This document shows, piece after piece, positions 35,101 to 44,104 of a stretch of DNA of 64,000 nt (within the stretch, counting starts at the first letter, position 1; each line of letters opens with the position of its first letter). The notes beneath the pieces were generated by a model. It ran no database searches and was not told where the DNA came from. It was given only the letters and a program-made list of their open reading frames with translations. The DNA is taken from contig JAFAFU010000013.1 in assembly GCA_023423335.1 (NCBI GenBank), forward strand, positions 1 through 64,000, given 5' to 3'. The stretch is from Bacillota bacterium (GTDB lineage: Bacteria; Bacillota; Clostridia; Lachnospirales; Lachnospiraceae). A program made the translations under genes and the position numbers.

Positions 35101-36803
35101 CGGTAGAGGGCATGAAGCTGAACCGGACATACGTTATCTTTACCACATTGGGTGAAACGGTTCAATTAACTTCCAATAAGCCGGATATGAGCTGGTCTTC
35201 TGACAATACGGCAGTTGCTGCAGTAGCGGCAGATGGTACGGTAACGGCAGGAGAGGACGGAAAGGCAGTTATTACCGGTACCTCAGGCAGTATGTCCAAG
35301 ACCTGTACGATTGTTGTGAATTCCAAGGCAGTATTTATTGAGGATTTTGAAGATGGCATTATAGATTCCGCTTTAAGTATTGATGTAGGGACATTAACTG
35401 TGAAGAGCTATGCCGATGACCGGGTTGCCGCCCATGACGGCGACAAGAGCCTGCTGGTACAGCCGCAGGACGATGCAAACAGGCAGTACCATGGCATACA
35501 GTACGAATTTACCAATAACAGCGGATCCACAAAGAAGTACCAGATGAGCGCATTTGTAAGAGGTGCTGTTCCAGGCGATATTACAGTGATGTGCTGGAAG
35601 AATGGTCCTTCATACAATACCTATGACGACGATTCGGCGGTTGGACCTGACAACTGGGTGCTTCTTGACAGCGCAACTAATTCCGGTCCGATTGAAGTGG
35701 CACACGGTGCAACCTTCCAGGTCAGATTCAGATCAGCCACAGGAGATCCGTTCTACATTGATGATATCATGATCACGGATGTTACTCCTGAGCCTTCCGG
35801 CGAGACTCCGGTAATAGAATTTGATCCTTTTGATATTGCAACCAACAGTGCTTTCACAGGTACAGGAGATGGAAGCAATAATACAGGTTGGGTTGATTTC
35901 TATACGAATAATGATAATCTGAAAAACAAAGCATCCGCCGGAGGCATTACGGATACCAGCATCCTTAATAAATTCCTGACATGGAACGGGGTAAAGGAAG
36001 CAGTAAAGTCATTTGAGATTACCATGACATTAACAGAAGCGACATCAAAGGATATGAATAATATTGGATATAGTATCTTAGTCCAGAACCTGGTGGATGG
36101 CTCCTGGAGCGGAGGTTCTTATAAGTCATTTAATGGGAACACGGGAGTTACTTCCGTTAGCGGCTCTTCGATTACCGTGACAGAGGTGATTAATTTATCA
36201 GAGGTGGCTTGGAATTCAGTTGATACCTCAGCCGGAAAGATTGCGGTACGCTTTACCAATATTGAGACCGGTGCGAATGTAGCCGGTACAATTACCATTA
36301 AGGTAAATTCTTACAAGGAAGAGGCTTTGTTTGCTGATTTTAATGCTGCTTCCAACCAGTCATTTTCATTATCAGGAACAAACTGGAATGATGTTTATCT
36401 TAACAACACAAACTTCAGGACAAAAGCATCAGCTTCAGGTATTATTGATACGGCTCTTTTAGATAAGTTCCTGACATGGGAAGGGATAAAGGAAGTCGTG
36501 AAAGGTTTTGAAATCACCATAACCATTAACGGAGGTACGGCAGCCAGCGGCAATCTGATAGCTAACGTGTTAATACAAAATCAGAAGACAGAAGGCGGCT
36601 GGAATGGATCTTATAAACAATTTGAGCAGGATATGGGAGTTTCTTCTGTGAGTAGCCCGGTTACTGTTACAAAACAGATTCTTATTGATGATGTGGCATG
36701 GGATGCAACGGATACTGTATCTGGCAAAATATCATTACAGTTTAAAAACGCAGACGGAACTCCGGTAACAGGTACCTGGTCGATTAAGGTATTATCAAGA
36801 TAA
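32109..36803 (+). CDS. 1,564-residue secreted multi-Big_2, multi-CBM surface protein
   Basis: It has a signal peptide (about 1-29). Modules in order: Big_2 (about 35-118); a Gly/Asn/Val-rich region (about 120-400) like a short beta-solenoid; CBM4/9-like (about 415-560); two Big_2 (565-735); a carbohydrate-binding-like sandwich (738-910); two Big_2 (915-1075); another CBM-like sandwich (1080-1230); and two copies of a roughly 160-residue module I do not recognise (1235-1405 and 1406-1564). No catalytic site, dockerin or anchor motif is seen. Function is inferred: polysaccharide capture or scaffolding. It shares an operon with the 372-residue protein and ends before a terminator. Confidence 0.85.
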   Translation: MNKKLFKKLLAAVLSAAMVLNLNVSTAAAEDSVKVKNVYTNIQKATMATGTTRQITTYTEPENAANQGMRFATSDKSVATVSTSGLVKAIAPGTAVITVTSKDNSKATEKVTITVLDNLTIDKSMVDADNEIILMDETYGNVYIDNSVGDAGIYLSEVNIKNNLVLEKGDYKVYLYETTAASVEVKSTLDDITSFSTAAVEGVPGLFVYNNSSVNAVNSGLGLNISQDETSEVNTITFNFSGDEDYDLSLEGFTGNLVINMTGGGNINLGALGCNIQNVTVIGSAGAGSVQLSNTAASQIGNMTVGGSANVNLKVPAATLNIGKDASGATVSIGAAVASLNNSGANTRLTVGSEIGTLNSTGSGAAVQLLEGGTINENTTNTPTVNINTSGTVVLIPSGSTPAPSTSLSYNVGDVILYNTFEDGRISIVKNNSPVFVLANIGKDSSKSLLTVGRTQPYFTPAISLAAYAPSVAGKHITVRVTADLMYDSGNLDSQQFKCTVNGTYSQVAVTTANKGQWSTLTGTYKVTDANTLIYFETVSGSTNTKDDFYIDNVKVEIFAVEDRIFTNGISVAPAAATIGIGQQQQLTATVSPVGAENTAVTWSTSNPSVAWVNSSGLVTAVGGGTATIIATAANGTYKASSVITVDPNIRIYNIKLDKNSRMITEIGGTVQLSAIATMNLVPINANVTWESSETEVATVNANGLVTAVNNGEAIITASVELDEVTYSAEFKLIVDTSLVLLNDFENLPVGTGFGTMQYTSGDITAVVVEQSEVNNNHVVKVMPKNYGASAKYSITLPEGKTLADYSGIVVDVLWASGDIGSKQLRAEAGTTLTGNFNQTNNLIGTVSNGIGGAQTQFTKHTIPLSGDRLSTLSGTFELAIGIHCGASAGGNPTIYYVDNIALVKKEPTPITRVALNNKAITLNLEEEQTLTAKILPAAATTSKDLTWESSNLSVASVDANGKVTAKGPGTATITVRTKVDGVSDVEHTATCIVTVTSVEGMKLNRTYVIFTTLGETVQLTSNKPDMSWSSDNTAVAAVAADGTVTAGEDGKAVITGTSGSMSKTCTIVVNSKAVFIEDFEDGIIDSALSIDVGTLTVKSYADDRVAAHDGDKSLLVQPQDDANRQYHGIQYEFTNNSGSTKKYQMSAFVRGAVPGDITVMCWKNGPSYNTYDDDSAVGPDNWVLLDSATNSGPIEVAHGATFQVRFRSATGDPFYIDDIMITDVTPEPSGETPVIEFDPFDIATNSAFTGTGDGSNNTGWVDFYTNNDNLKNKASAGGITDTSILNKFLTWNGVKEAVKSFEITMTLTEATSKDMNNIGYSILVQNLVDGSWSGGSYKSFNGNTGVTSVSGSSITVTEVINLSEVAWNSVDTSAGKIAVRFTNIETGANVAGTITIKVNSYKEEALFADFNAASNQSFSLSGTNWNDVYLNNTNFRTKASASGIIDTALLDKFLTWEGIKEVVKGFEITITINGGTAASGNLIANVLIQNQKTEGGWNGSYKQFEQDMGVSSVSSPVTVTKQILIDDVAWDATDTVSGKISLQFKNADGTPVTGTWSIKVLSR

Positions 36804-36841
36804 AATCGGTGATTCCAAAGCTAAAAAATAAGCAATAATAT

Positions 36842-36882
36842 AAGAACCGCTGAAAGTGATATGCTTTCAGCGGTTCTTTGAC
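36842..36882 (+). terminator. Terminator of the Big_2/CBM operon
   Basis: aagaaccgctgaaag (36842-36856) pairs perfectly with ctttcagcggttctt (36864-36878) around a 7-nt loop. The T run is short. Confidence 0.8.
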
Positions 36883-36927
36883 TTAAATCTATACGGAGGA
36901 TAAAAATATTCCTTGCAAAATACCCCC

Positions 36928-36980
36928 TTGACCGAATATACTAGTGCTATATAATTAGGTTGATAAACTATTGTTTACTT
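36928..36980 (+). promoter_or_regulatory. Promoter of uxuAB with possible operator
   Basis: TTGACC (36928-36933), 16 nt, TATAAT (36950-36955). Just downstream gataaac..gtttac (36962-36978) is an imperfect inverted repeat in a repressor position. Confidence 0.65.
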
Positions 36981-37007
36981 AGAACAAAGGAAAGGAAAAT
37001 AGAAAGT

Positions 37008-38081
37008 ATGGACATGACTTTACGTTGGTTCGGTCACAAGCATGACAGTGTGTCGCTGGACAAGATCAGACAGATCCCGGGAGTTACCGGTGTGGTATCC
37101 TCCCTGCATGATATCCCTGTAGGAGAGACCTGGAAGCTGGAGGATATCCTGAAATTAAAGAAAGAGGTGGAGGATGGCGGCCTGAAGCTTATCGGTATCG
37201 AGAGCGTGAATATCCATGAGGATATTAAGATCGGTCTGCCCTCCAGAGAACAATACATTGAAAATTATAAGATCTCCCTGGAGAATCTGGGGAAAGCAGA
37301 TGTGCATATGGTCTGCTATAACTTCATGCCGATCTTCGACTGGACCAGAACCGATCTGGCAAAGCAGCTCCCGGATGGCTCCTATGTCCTTGCATATGAT
37401 GAGAATATCATAAAGGATATCAAGCCTGAGATGATGTTTGAACGGATGGAGAAGGAAAGCGGCGGTTTTATCCTCCCCGGCTGGGAACCGAACCGCAGGG
37501 ATGAGATCATGGGCCTGTTCGAGAAGTATAAGGGAGTGACGGCTGAGAAGCTGATGCAGAATCTGAAATACTTCCTGGATTCCATTATGCCCGTTTGCGA
37601 GAAATATCAGATTAAGATGGCAATTCACCCGGATGATCCGGCCTGGAGCGTATTCGGCTTGCCGAGAATTGTAACCAGTGAAAAGGCCCTGGAAGAGATC
37701 GCATCCCTGAATGATAGTATTTATAATGGCTTTACCCTTTGTTCGGGCTCTTTGGGCAGCAATCTGAAGAATAATCTTCCGGAGATTATCCGGAATCCGA
37801 AGATCAGTCCGAGAATCCATTTCGCACATTTACGTAATATGAAGTTTGAAAATGATGGTGTATTCCATGAGAGCTCCCATCTGTCCTCTGATGGTAACTT
37901 TGATATGTATGAAATCGTGAAAGCGCTTTATGATACAGGCTTTGACGGAGTCGTACGTCCTGACCATGGCAGAATGATCTGGGGTGAGCAGGCAAGACCC
38001 GGCTATGGTTTATATGACCGTGCTCTGGGCGTTGCATACCTGAACGGATTATGGGAAGCGGTCAGAAAGAGCGGGAAATAA
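37008..38081 (+). CDS. uxuA: Mannonate dehydratase
   Basis: The 357-residue protein starts at ATG 37008 (MDMTLRWFG). It carries UxuA blocks: N-terminal MTLRWFGHKHDSVSLDKIRQ, VCYNFMPIFDWTRTDL, MAIHPDDPAW, FCSGSLG-like LCSGSLGSN, and HFAHLRNMK, whose His, Cys and Asp residues bind the metal. It dehydrates D-mannonate to 2-keto-3-deoxygluconate in glucuronate catabolism. It is followed 99 bp later by uxuB. No uxaC or KDG kinase/aldolase is in the window. Length matches Gram-positive UxuA. Confidence 0.95.
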   Translation: MDMTLRWFGHKHDSVSLDKIRQIPGVTGVVSSLHDIPVGETWKLEDILKLKKEVEDGGLKLIGIESVNIHEDIKIGLPSREQYIENYKISLENLGKADVHMVCYNFMPIFDWTRTDLAKQLPDGSYVLAYDENIIKDIKPEMMFERMEKESGGFILPGWEPNRRDEIMGLFEKYKGVTAEKLMQNLKYFLDSIMPVCEKYQIKMAIHPDDPAWSVFGLPRIVTSEKALEEIASLNDSIYNGFTLCSGSLGSNLKNNLPEIIRNPKISPRIHFAHLRNMKFENDGVFHESSHLSSDGNFDMYEIVKALYDTGFDGVVRPDHGRMIWGEQARPGYGLYDRALGVAYLNGLWEAVRKSGK

Positions 38082-38180
38082 ATAATATCAGCGATTGGCA
38101 GTCAGATATTCATATTCCGATACAGGATTGGGATAATAAGACTGATAAAATACATGAATGCCCAGAAAGGTACGATAAAA

Positions 38181-39782
38181 ATGAAATTAATAAGTTATGA
38201 TTCCTCATGGAAGCAAAAGGGTTATGAGCTTCCGGAATATGATAGAGAGAAGGTCAGAAGGGATACGATGACAGCCCCGACCTGGATCCATTTCGGAGCG
38301 GGCAATATCTTTCGTGGGTTCCCGGCAGCGGGACTCCAAAAGATGCTGAATGACGGAAGCTATGATAAGGGTGTGATTGTCAGCGAAGGCTTTGACTATG
38401 AGATTATTGAGAAGGCCTATAAGCCCTTTGATGATCTCAGCCTGCTGGTGGTGCTGAAATCAAACGGCAGCATTGAGAAGAAGGTAATCGGAAGTGTGGT
38501 GGAATCCATTGTTGCGGATGCGACTGCTGCTGCCGAATGGGACCGGCTGAAGGAAATCTTCATGGCGTCTTCCCTTCAGCTGGCCAGCTTTACCATTACG
38601 GAGAAGGGGTACAGCCTGGTAGATTCAAAGGGTGAATATCTTGGCTTTGTTGTTAATGATTTTAATACCGGTACAGAGAAGCCTGCCCATATCATGGGTA
38701 AGATCACAGCGTTGATGCTTATGCGGTATCAAAAGGGTGCGGCACCGATTGCCCTGGTCAGTATGGATAACTGCTCCCATAACGGCGACAAGCTGTATGC
38801 CGCGGTGGTTGCCTATGCTGAAAACTGGGTGAAGAAGGGCTTTGCAGAAGAAGGTTTCTTAAGCTATATTAAGGATAAGAAGAAGGTAGCCTTTCCTTGG
38901 AGCATGATTGACAAGATCACGCCGAGACCGGATGATAATGTGAAAAAGATGCTTTCCGAGGATGGCTTTGAGGATACGGAATTAATCATCACCGGCAAGA
39001 ACACCTATACCGCACCCTTTGTCAATGCGGAAGAGACAGAGTATCTGGTTATCGAGGATACCTTCCCCAATGGAAGGCCTCCCTTTGAGAAGGCCGGCTT
39101 CTTATTTACGGACCGGGAGACTGTGGATAAGGTTGAGAAGATGAAGGTGTGTACCTGCTTAAATCCTCTTCATACCTCATTGGCTATCTTCGGCTGTCTG
39201 CTATCCTATACGACCATCTGGGAAGAGATGAAGGATACAAAGCTGAAGGAATTAGTCAACCGCATCGGATATGTGGAGGGGATGCCGGTTGTCGTTAATC
39301 CCGGGGTACTGAATCCGCAGGACTTCATTAAGGCAGTACTGGAGCTGCGTCTTCCGAATCCGTTTATGCCGGATGCACCGCAGAGAATTGCCACCGATAC
39401 CTCGCAGAAGATCCCAATCCGCTTTGGTGAGACCATCAAGGCCTATTATGAGAGCAGCACCTTAAAGGTTACGGATCTTACTTTGATTCCGCTTACCCTG
39501 GCAGGCTGGTGCAGATATCTGATGGGGATCGATGATAGTGGCAATGCATTTACTCCGAGTCCGGATCCGCTGCTTGCCGAGCTGCAGGGCTATGTCAAGG
39601 ATATTAAGCTGGGGGACACCTCACTTCCGAAGGATGCTTTGAAGCCAATTCTCTCGAATAATAAGATTTTTGCTGTCAACCTGTATGAAGTCGGGCTGGG
39701 AGAGAAGATAGAGGGAATGTTCCTGGAGCTGATTGCAGGACCTGGAGCGGTGAGGGCCACCCTGCAGAAATATTTGGCATAA
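38181..39782 (+). CDS. uxuB: Fructuronate reductase (mannonate oxidoreductase)
   Basis: This encodes 533 residues from ATG 38181, after gaaagg. It belongs to the long-chain polyol dehydrogenase family: Rossmann motif IHFGAGNIFRGF near residue 40, an NAD-binding domain, and a C-terminal helical domain (SMDNCSHNGDKL, AFPWSMIDKITPRP with the catalytic Lys). It reduces fructuronate to mannonate, supplying UxuA. The position directly after uxuA supports UxuB over other mannitol dehydrogenase family members. A terminator follows. Confidence 0.92.
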   Translation: MKLISYDSSWKQKGYELPEYDREKVRRDTMTAPTWIHFGAGNIFRGFPAAGLQKMLNDGSYDKGVIVSEGFDYEIIEKAYKPFDDLSLLVVLKSNGSIEKKVIGSVVESIVADATAAAEWDRLKEIFMASSLQLASFTITEKGYSLVDSKGEYLGFVVNDFNTGTEKPAHIMGKITALMLMRYQKGAAPIALVSMDNCSHNGDKLYAAVVAYAENWVKKGFAEEGFLSYIKDKKKVAFPWSMIDKITPRPDDNVKKMLSEDGFEDTELIITGKNTYTAPFVNAEETEYLVIEDTFPNGRPPFEKAGFLFTDRETVDKVEKMKVCTCLNPLHTSLAIFGCLLSYTTIWEEMKDTKLKELVNRIGYVEGMPVVVNPGVLNPQDFIKAVLELRLPNPFMPDAPQRIATDTSQKIPIRFGETIKAYYESSTLKVTDLTLIPLTLAGWCRYLMGIDDSGNAFTPSPDPLLAELQGYVKDIKLGDTSLPKDALKPILSNNKIFAVNLYEVGLGEKIEGMFLELIAGPGAVRATLQKYLA

Positions 39783-39816
39783 ACTTAGATTATGCAATTA
39801 TTAGGATATAAAACAC

Positions 39817-39890
39817 AAAGCTGTTGATTGCTTCGGGCTTCCTATACGAGGAATGTAAACGTATGGGACAGGAGAATTAACAGCTTTTTT
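39817..39890 (+). terminator. Terminator of uxuAB
   Basis: aaagctgttgat (39817-39828) pairs with attaacagcttt (39876-39887) and runs into a T tract. A nested stem cctatacg/cgtatggg (with G-U pairs) fills the loop. Confidence 0.8.
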
Positions 39891-39978
39891 AGTATGGATA
39901 TTATAATATTAGTATAAATACAATCCATAATATGGTATCATATATATATATCATATGATGAGAGGGGGATGTATTCCG

Positions 39979-41682
39979 ATGAACAAAAGATTAATAGTAT
40001 TAGGATATGTATTCATTAATCTGTTTCTTCTTATCGGCGATACCAGCCGGAACATTGCCGTCGCAGATGCAGGAACCAAGACTTCCGGCGGATTTATCCA
40101 TACTTCCGGAAGTAAAATACTGGATGGCAATAACAAGGAATTTATAGCGAAGGGGATTGCCTTCGGCAATGATGTATGGAGCAACCCTTCCACGCCCCCG
40201 GTCAACCATCATACGGAAAAAAGCTATAAGTTATTAAGCAGCATGGGGTTCAACAGCATCCGCTTTTACTTAAACTATGGACTGTTCGAGGATGACAAAG
40301 CCCCATACCAATATAAACAGACCGGTTGGGACTGGTTGGACAAAAACATCGCCTGGGCTAAGAAATATAAGATAAAACTGGTCCTGAATATGCATTACCC
40401 GCAAGGCGGCTTCCAATCGAACGGTGATGGTATGGCCTTATGGACGAATAACGAGAATCAAAACAGGCTGGTTGCCTTATGGAAGGAAATCGCCCGCCGC
40501 TATAAGAATGAGCCCGTCATTATGGCCTATGATCTGTTAAATGAGCCTTATGTTGCAGAATTATCAACAGAAGCAAGAACCTTTAACCAGTGGGAAAGCC
40601 TTGCAAAACGAATTGTTTCCAATATACGAACCGTAGACAGGAACCATATGATTATTGTAGAGCGTCTGAACGCTTCAAAAAATACGGTCACAGGAAAGGC
40701 AGACTGGAATCCCGATCGGAATGGAGATATGAACTTCTTTCTGATTAAAGATAATAATATTGCATATGAGTTCCATATCTATGAGCCTATGGAATTCACC
40801 CATCAGAATGCAGGCTGGATTGAGGTGTATAAGGGAAAATACACAAAATATCCGGATGAGGATGCAGTCAAGACAATCGGAGATGTACGATGGGAGGGCT
40901 TCACGAATACGAATCCGAGGCTTCCCCAGGGTACGGCCGGATGGAAATATCTTAAGGGTAAACGGTTTAAGATAGATGACCCGGACTATCTGTTTGCACA
41001 GCCGACGTTACAGGCACGAAATACCGGTGTGGGCGGTTCGGTATGGTTTGATGATATTACGATCAAAGAATATGATGAGCAGGATAAGCTGGTACGGGAA
41101 ATATATAACTATTCCTTTGATGATCTTCAGGGCTGGAGCTTATGGCAGGCAGGCATAAGTGAAGGAAGCGGCAGCTATGATCCGAAAGTAGGGAAAAAGG
41201 AAGCAGGGGCCTTAAGGATAACAGATACTACGGATGACGCCAATCTCAGCAGCTATGTGGATAGAATTAAGCTTCGTCCGGGTTACTCCTACGAAATCAG
41301 CGGATATGTTCTCACCGAGAACCTTGGGCCTTCGGCGGAGGTTCAAATCAGACTGGACTTCTATTCCTGCGATGCCGTGCATACGAGGAATAAAGCTTAT
41401 CTGGAAGCAGTAATTACCCAGTATATAGAGTTCAGTAAGACAAATAATGTCTCGATCTATCTTGGAGAATTCGGTTGCATTCAATATGCCTTTCAGGAGG
41501 ACCGGGGAGGAGAACGCTTTGTTGCCGATGTTATAGATATCTGCAAGGATAAGGGTATCGGCTTCAACTACCATGCATACCATGAGGAAGCCTTCGGGTT
41601 ATACCAAAATTCCGCAAAAAAGCTTCCGACACAACCGAATGAATTATTAATGAATGTATTTAAAGCAAAGCTAAAAAATTGA
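39979..41682 (+). CDS. Secreted GH5 glycosidase interrupted by a CBM-like insert
   Basis: The protein has 567 residues from ATG 39979 (gaggggga upstream). An N-terminal signal peptide (about 1-28) precedes a GH5-type barrel: NSIRFYLNYGLF, LVLNMHYPQGG, acid/base Glu in YDLLNEPYV (about 189), the nucleophile in YLGEFGC (about 497), and a final HAYHEEAFGLY. Between these two catalytic strands, about residues 275-465 form a CBM4/9-like sandwich (NTGVGGSVWFDDITIKEYD, then YSFDDLQGWSLW and YSYEISGYVLTE), so the barrel is split. GH5 cellulase, mannanase and xyloglucanase activities cannot be told apart here. Its own promoter is not clear. Confidence 0.85.
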   Translation: MNKRLIVLGYVFINLFLLIGDTSRNIAVADAGTKTSGGFIHTSGSKILDGNNKEFIAKGIAFGNDVWSNPSTPPVNHHTEKSYKLLSSMGFNSIRFYLNYGLFEDDKAPYQYKQTGWDWLDKNIAWAKKYKIKLVLNMHYPQGGFQSNGDGMALWTNNENQNRLVALWKEIARRYKNEPVIMAYDLLNEPYVAELSTEARTFNQWESLAKRIVSNIRTVDRNHMIIVERLNASKNTVTGKADWNPDRNGDMNFFLIKDNNIAYEFHIYEPMEFTHQNAGWIEVYKGKYTKYPDEDAVKTIGDVRWEGFTNTNPRLPQGTAGWKYLKGKRFKIDDPDYLFAQPTLQARNTGVGGSVWFDDITIKEYDEQDKLVREIYNYSFDDLQGWSLWQAGISEGSGSYDPKVGKKEAGALRITDTTDDANLSSYVDRIKLRPGYSYEISGYVLTENLGPSAEVQIRLDFYSCDAVHTRNKAYLEAVITQYIEFSKTNNVSIYLGEFGCIQYAFQEDRGGERFVADVIDICKDKGIGFNYHAYHEEAFGLYQNSAKKLPTQPNELLMNVFKAKLKN

Positions 41683-41712
41683 ACGATTTTACCTTATGAA
41701 TCTAATGTAAAT

Positions 41713-41762
41713 AGGATATGCTCCCATATTGTCCGTAAGTATATATGGGAAGCATATCCTGT
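41713..41762. terminator. Bidirectional terminator between GH5 and yyaL
   Basis: aggatatgctccca (41713-41726) pairs with tgggaagcatatcct (41746-41760) with one bulge, plus an inner cccatat/atatggg pairing. It serves convergent genes. Confidence 0.75.
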
Positions 41763-41810
41763 TTATATTAATTAGTTTATATTACATCTCACAGAGAAAC
41801 AGAAAACATA

Positions 41811-43937
41811 TCAAATGGCAGCCTGGCCGATGGTATGAATCGGAAGCTTATTCATCGGAGCCTGGCAGCTATGATTCTCACAGAGGTAATAGGTGGTCCG
41901 GTCATTTAACATATGATAATCCTTGATATAGGATACTATTTTCTGCAATTCTTCTTCATTCTCCTCGGTTTTAACAATTACAACCGTATTCGGATTAAAA
42001 TTTTCGGCAAGATACAGGGATAAGTCCCGGTAATCCTCCTTATAACCGGGCTCCTTATTTCGCTCCTTTGCCTGATTTATATTCAATTCCCTCTCACTGA
42101 CGACGCAGACGATCTCCTTGGAAGGATAGAGGGCATTCAGGAAAGCTAATTGAGCGAAGCAGAAGCCTGCCGGATAATCTTTCACCTGCCCGGCCAGAAA
42201 GCTTAACTGCTTATGGGCATATTCCAGATACCTGGAATTGCCTGTGATATTGGCTAATTTCTGCAGCACATAACCGGCAACCGAATTACCGGAGGGGATG
42301 GCACCGTCATGTATCTCTTTCGGACGATAAAGCAGCTGCTCGGATTTGCCGGAGGTTAAGAAAAAGCCATTGTTTTCATTATCCCAGAAATAAGTGATCA
42401 TCTTATCGGCAATATCAACCGCCTGCTTCAGATAGGAGACCTCGAAGGTTGCGGAATAGACCTCCAGCAAGGCCATGCAGAAGAAGGAATAGTCATCCAG
42501 ATGCCCGTCAAAAGCAGAATCCTCTTCACGGTATCGGACAAACAGGTTGCCGTATTCATCCATAAGTCGGCGATTGATGAAATCAATTCCTTTTCGGGCG
42601 GTATCGGCATATTCCTGACTTTGCAATACGGTTGCTGCCCTGGCATAAGCCGAGATCATCAGGGCATTCCAGGAAGTCAGTATTTTATCATCCTTATGGA
42701 GGTCCATTCGTTTTTGTCTGTAGTTATACATATAATGGCATACCCGGTCCACCTTTTCATTCGGTGTCTCTAATTCGGCAGCATGAAGACGGTTTGGTAT
42801 GGAAGCGCCTTCAAAATTACCCTCCCTGGTGATGTTATAATAATTACAGAAGAAGCCTGCATCATCATTTTGGAGCACGGAGTTTATCTCCTCGGGAGTG
42901 AACACATAATATTTTCCCTCCACACCCTCGCTGTCTGCATCTTGGGCACAATAGAAGCCGCCCTCCTTATCTGTCATTTCCCTGCGGACATAATCCAGGG
43001 TCTGTTCGGCGATGGCTCGGTATAGGGGCCTTTTCGTATATTGGTACGCATCCAGATATGCCATTGCTAACAGGGCATTATCATACAGCATCTTCTCGAA
43101 ATGAGGAACCAGCCATTTGGCATCCGTGGAATATCTGGAGAAGCCATAACCGATATGGTCATAGATACCGCCCCGATACATACATTTTAATGTATTTTCC
43201 GCCATATACAGGGCCTGCTCATCCGCTTCCAGACTGGCATAGGATAGAAGGAACATCAAGTTATGAGGAAGCGGGAACTTCGGTTCATTTCCAAAGCCGC
43301 CGTAATTATGGTCATAGCTTTGCTTCAGCTGGGATACCGCCAGGTTGACAAGATCCTTGGATACACTTCCGAAATCGGATCTTCCTTCAAATTGACGTTT
43401 CATAATATTTGCAATCTGGTCGCCGGTTTGGAGCAGCTCCTCCTGCCGATTCTCCCAGTCATGGCATACCTGCCCCAGAAGATCCATAAGACCCAGCATT
43501 CCGTATCTGGTCTCCTTCGGAATATAGGTGGCGGCAAAGAAGGGCTTCTGCTCCGGAGACATCAGGATTGTAAGCGGCCAGCCTCCGTGGCCGGTTGTTG
43601 CCTGGCAGACGGTCATATATACCGTATCAATATCGGGGCGCTCTTCCTTATCTACCTTAATGCTGATAAAATGATCATTCAGAAGCCTGGCTACCTCTTC
43701 ATCCTCAAAGCATTCATGGGCCATCACATGGCACCAGTGACAGGTAGAGTAGCCTATGGAGAGGAAGATAGGCTTGTTCTCTTCCTTTGCCTTTAGAAAG
43801 GCTTCCTGCCCCCACGGATACCAGTTAACGGGGTTATACATATGCTGCAGGAGATAGGGCGATTTTTCATCTGCTAATCTGTTTGGAATTCGGGTAGTGC
43901 CTTGGCCTTTATTTGTGACATGCTCGGTTGTATTCAT
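41811..43937 (-). CDS. yyaL: YyaL / DUF255 thioredoxin-domain protein
   Basis: This encodes 708 residues from ATG 43937, with aaggagtgtttct before it; the longer frame to 43958 adds seven unlikely residues. The N-terminus has the DUF255 thioredoxin-like motif NPVNWYPWGQEAF ... SIGYSTCHWCHVM, then HFISIKVDKEERPDID and GGWPLTILMSP. The rest is an (alpha/alpha)6 barrel like N-acylglucosamine epimerases (HFEKMLYDNALL, CAQDADSEGVEG, DDKILTSWNALM). The family (SSP411 in mammals) lacks a proven reaction. A partial copy of its 5' end occurs at 45651-45756. Confidence 0.93.
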   Translation of the reverse strand: MNTTEHVTNKGQGTTRIPNRLADEKSPYLLQHMYNPVNWYPWGQEAFLKAKEENKPIFLSIGYSTCHWCHVMAHECFEDEEVARLLNDHFISIKVDKEERPDIDTVYMTVCQATTGHGGWPLTILMSPEQKPFFAATYIPKETRYGMLGLMDLLGQVCHDWENRQEELLQTGDQIANIMKRQFEGRSDFGSVSKDLVNLAVSQLKQSYDHNYGGFGNEPKFPLPHNLMFLLSYASLEADEQALYMAENTLKCMYRGGIYDHIGYGFSRYSTDAKWLVPHFEKMLYDNALLAMAYLDAYQYTKRPLYRAIAEQTLDYVRREMTDKEGGFYCAQDADSEGVEGKYYVFTPEEINSVLQNDDAGFFCNYYNITREGNFEGASIPNRLHAAELETPNEKVDRVCHYMYNYRQKRMDLHKDDKILTSWNALMISAYARAATVLQSQEYADTARKGIDFINRRLMDEYGNLFVRYREEDSAFDGHLDDYSFFCMALLEVYSATFEVSYLKQAVDIADKMITYFWDNENNGFFLTSGKSEQLLYRPKEIHDGAIPSGNSVAGYVLQKLANITGNSRYLEYAHKQLSFLAGQVKDYPAGFCFAQLAFLNALYPSKEIVCVVSERELNINQAKERNKEPGYKEDYRDLSLYLAENFNPNTVVIVKTEENEEELQKIVSYIKDYHMLNDRTTYYLCENHSCQAPMNKLPIHTIGQAAI

Positions 43938-44104
43938 AGAAACACTCCTTGTTGACATATTTGATTAAATAAATAGACTTATTTAATATTATGCCAATAA
44001 GGAGAGGAGATTATTTAGTTAAATATTTTTAAGACAAAGAACTTATACAACATTAAAAGATGGTGAACCAATTTATTTCGTATTATGCTTATTTTGAACG
44101 CTTA

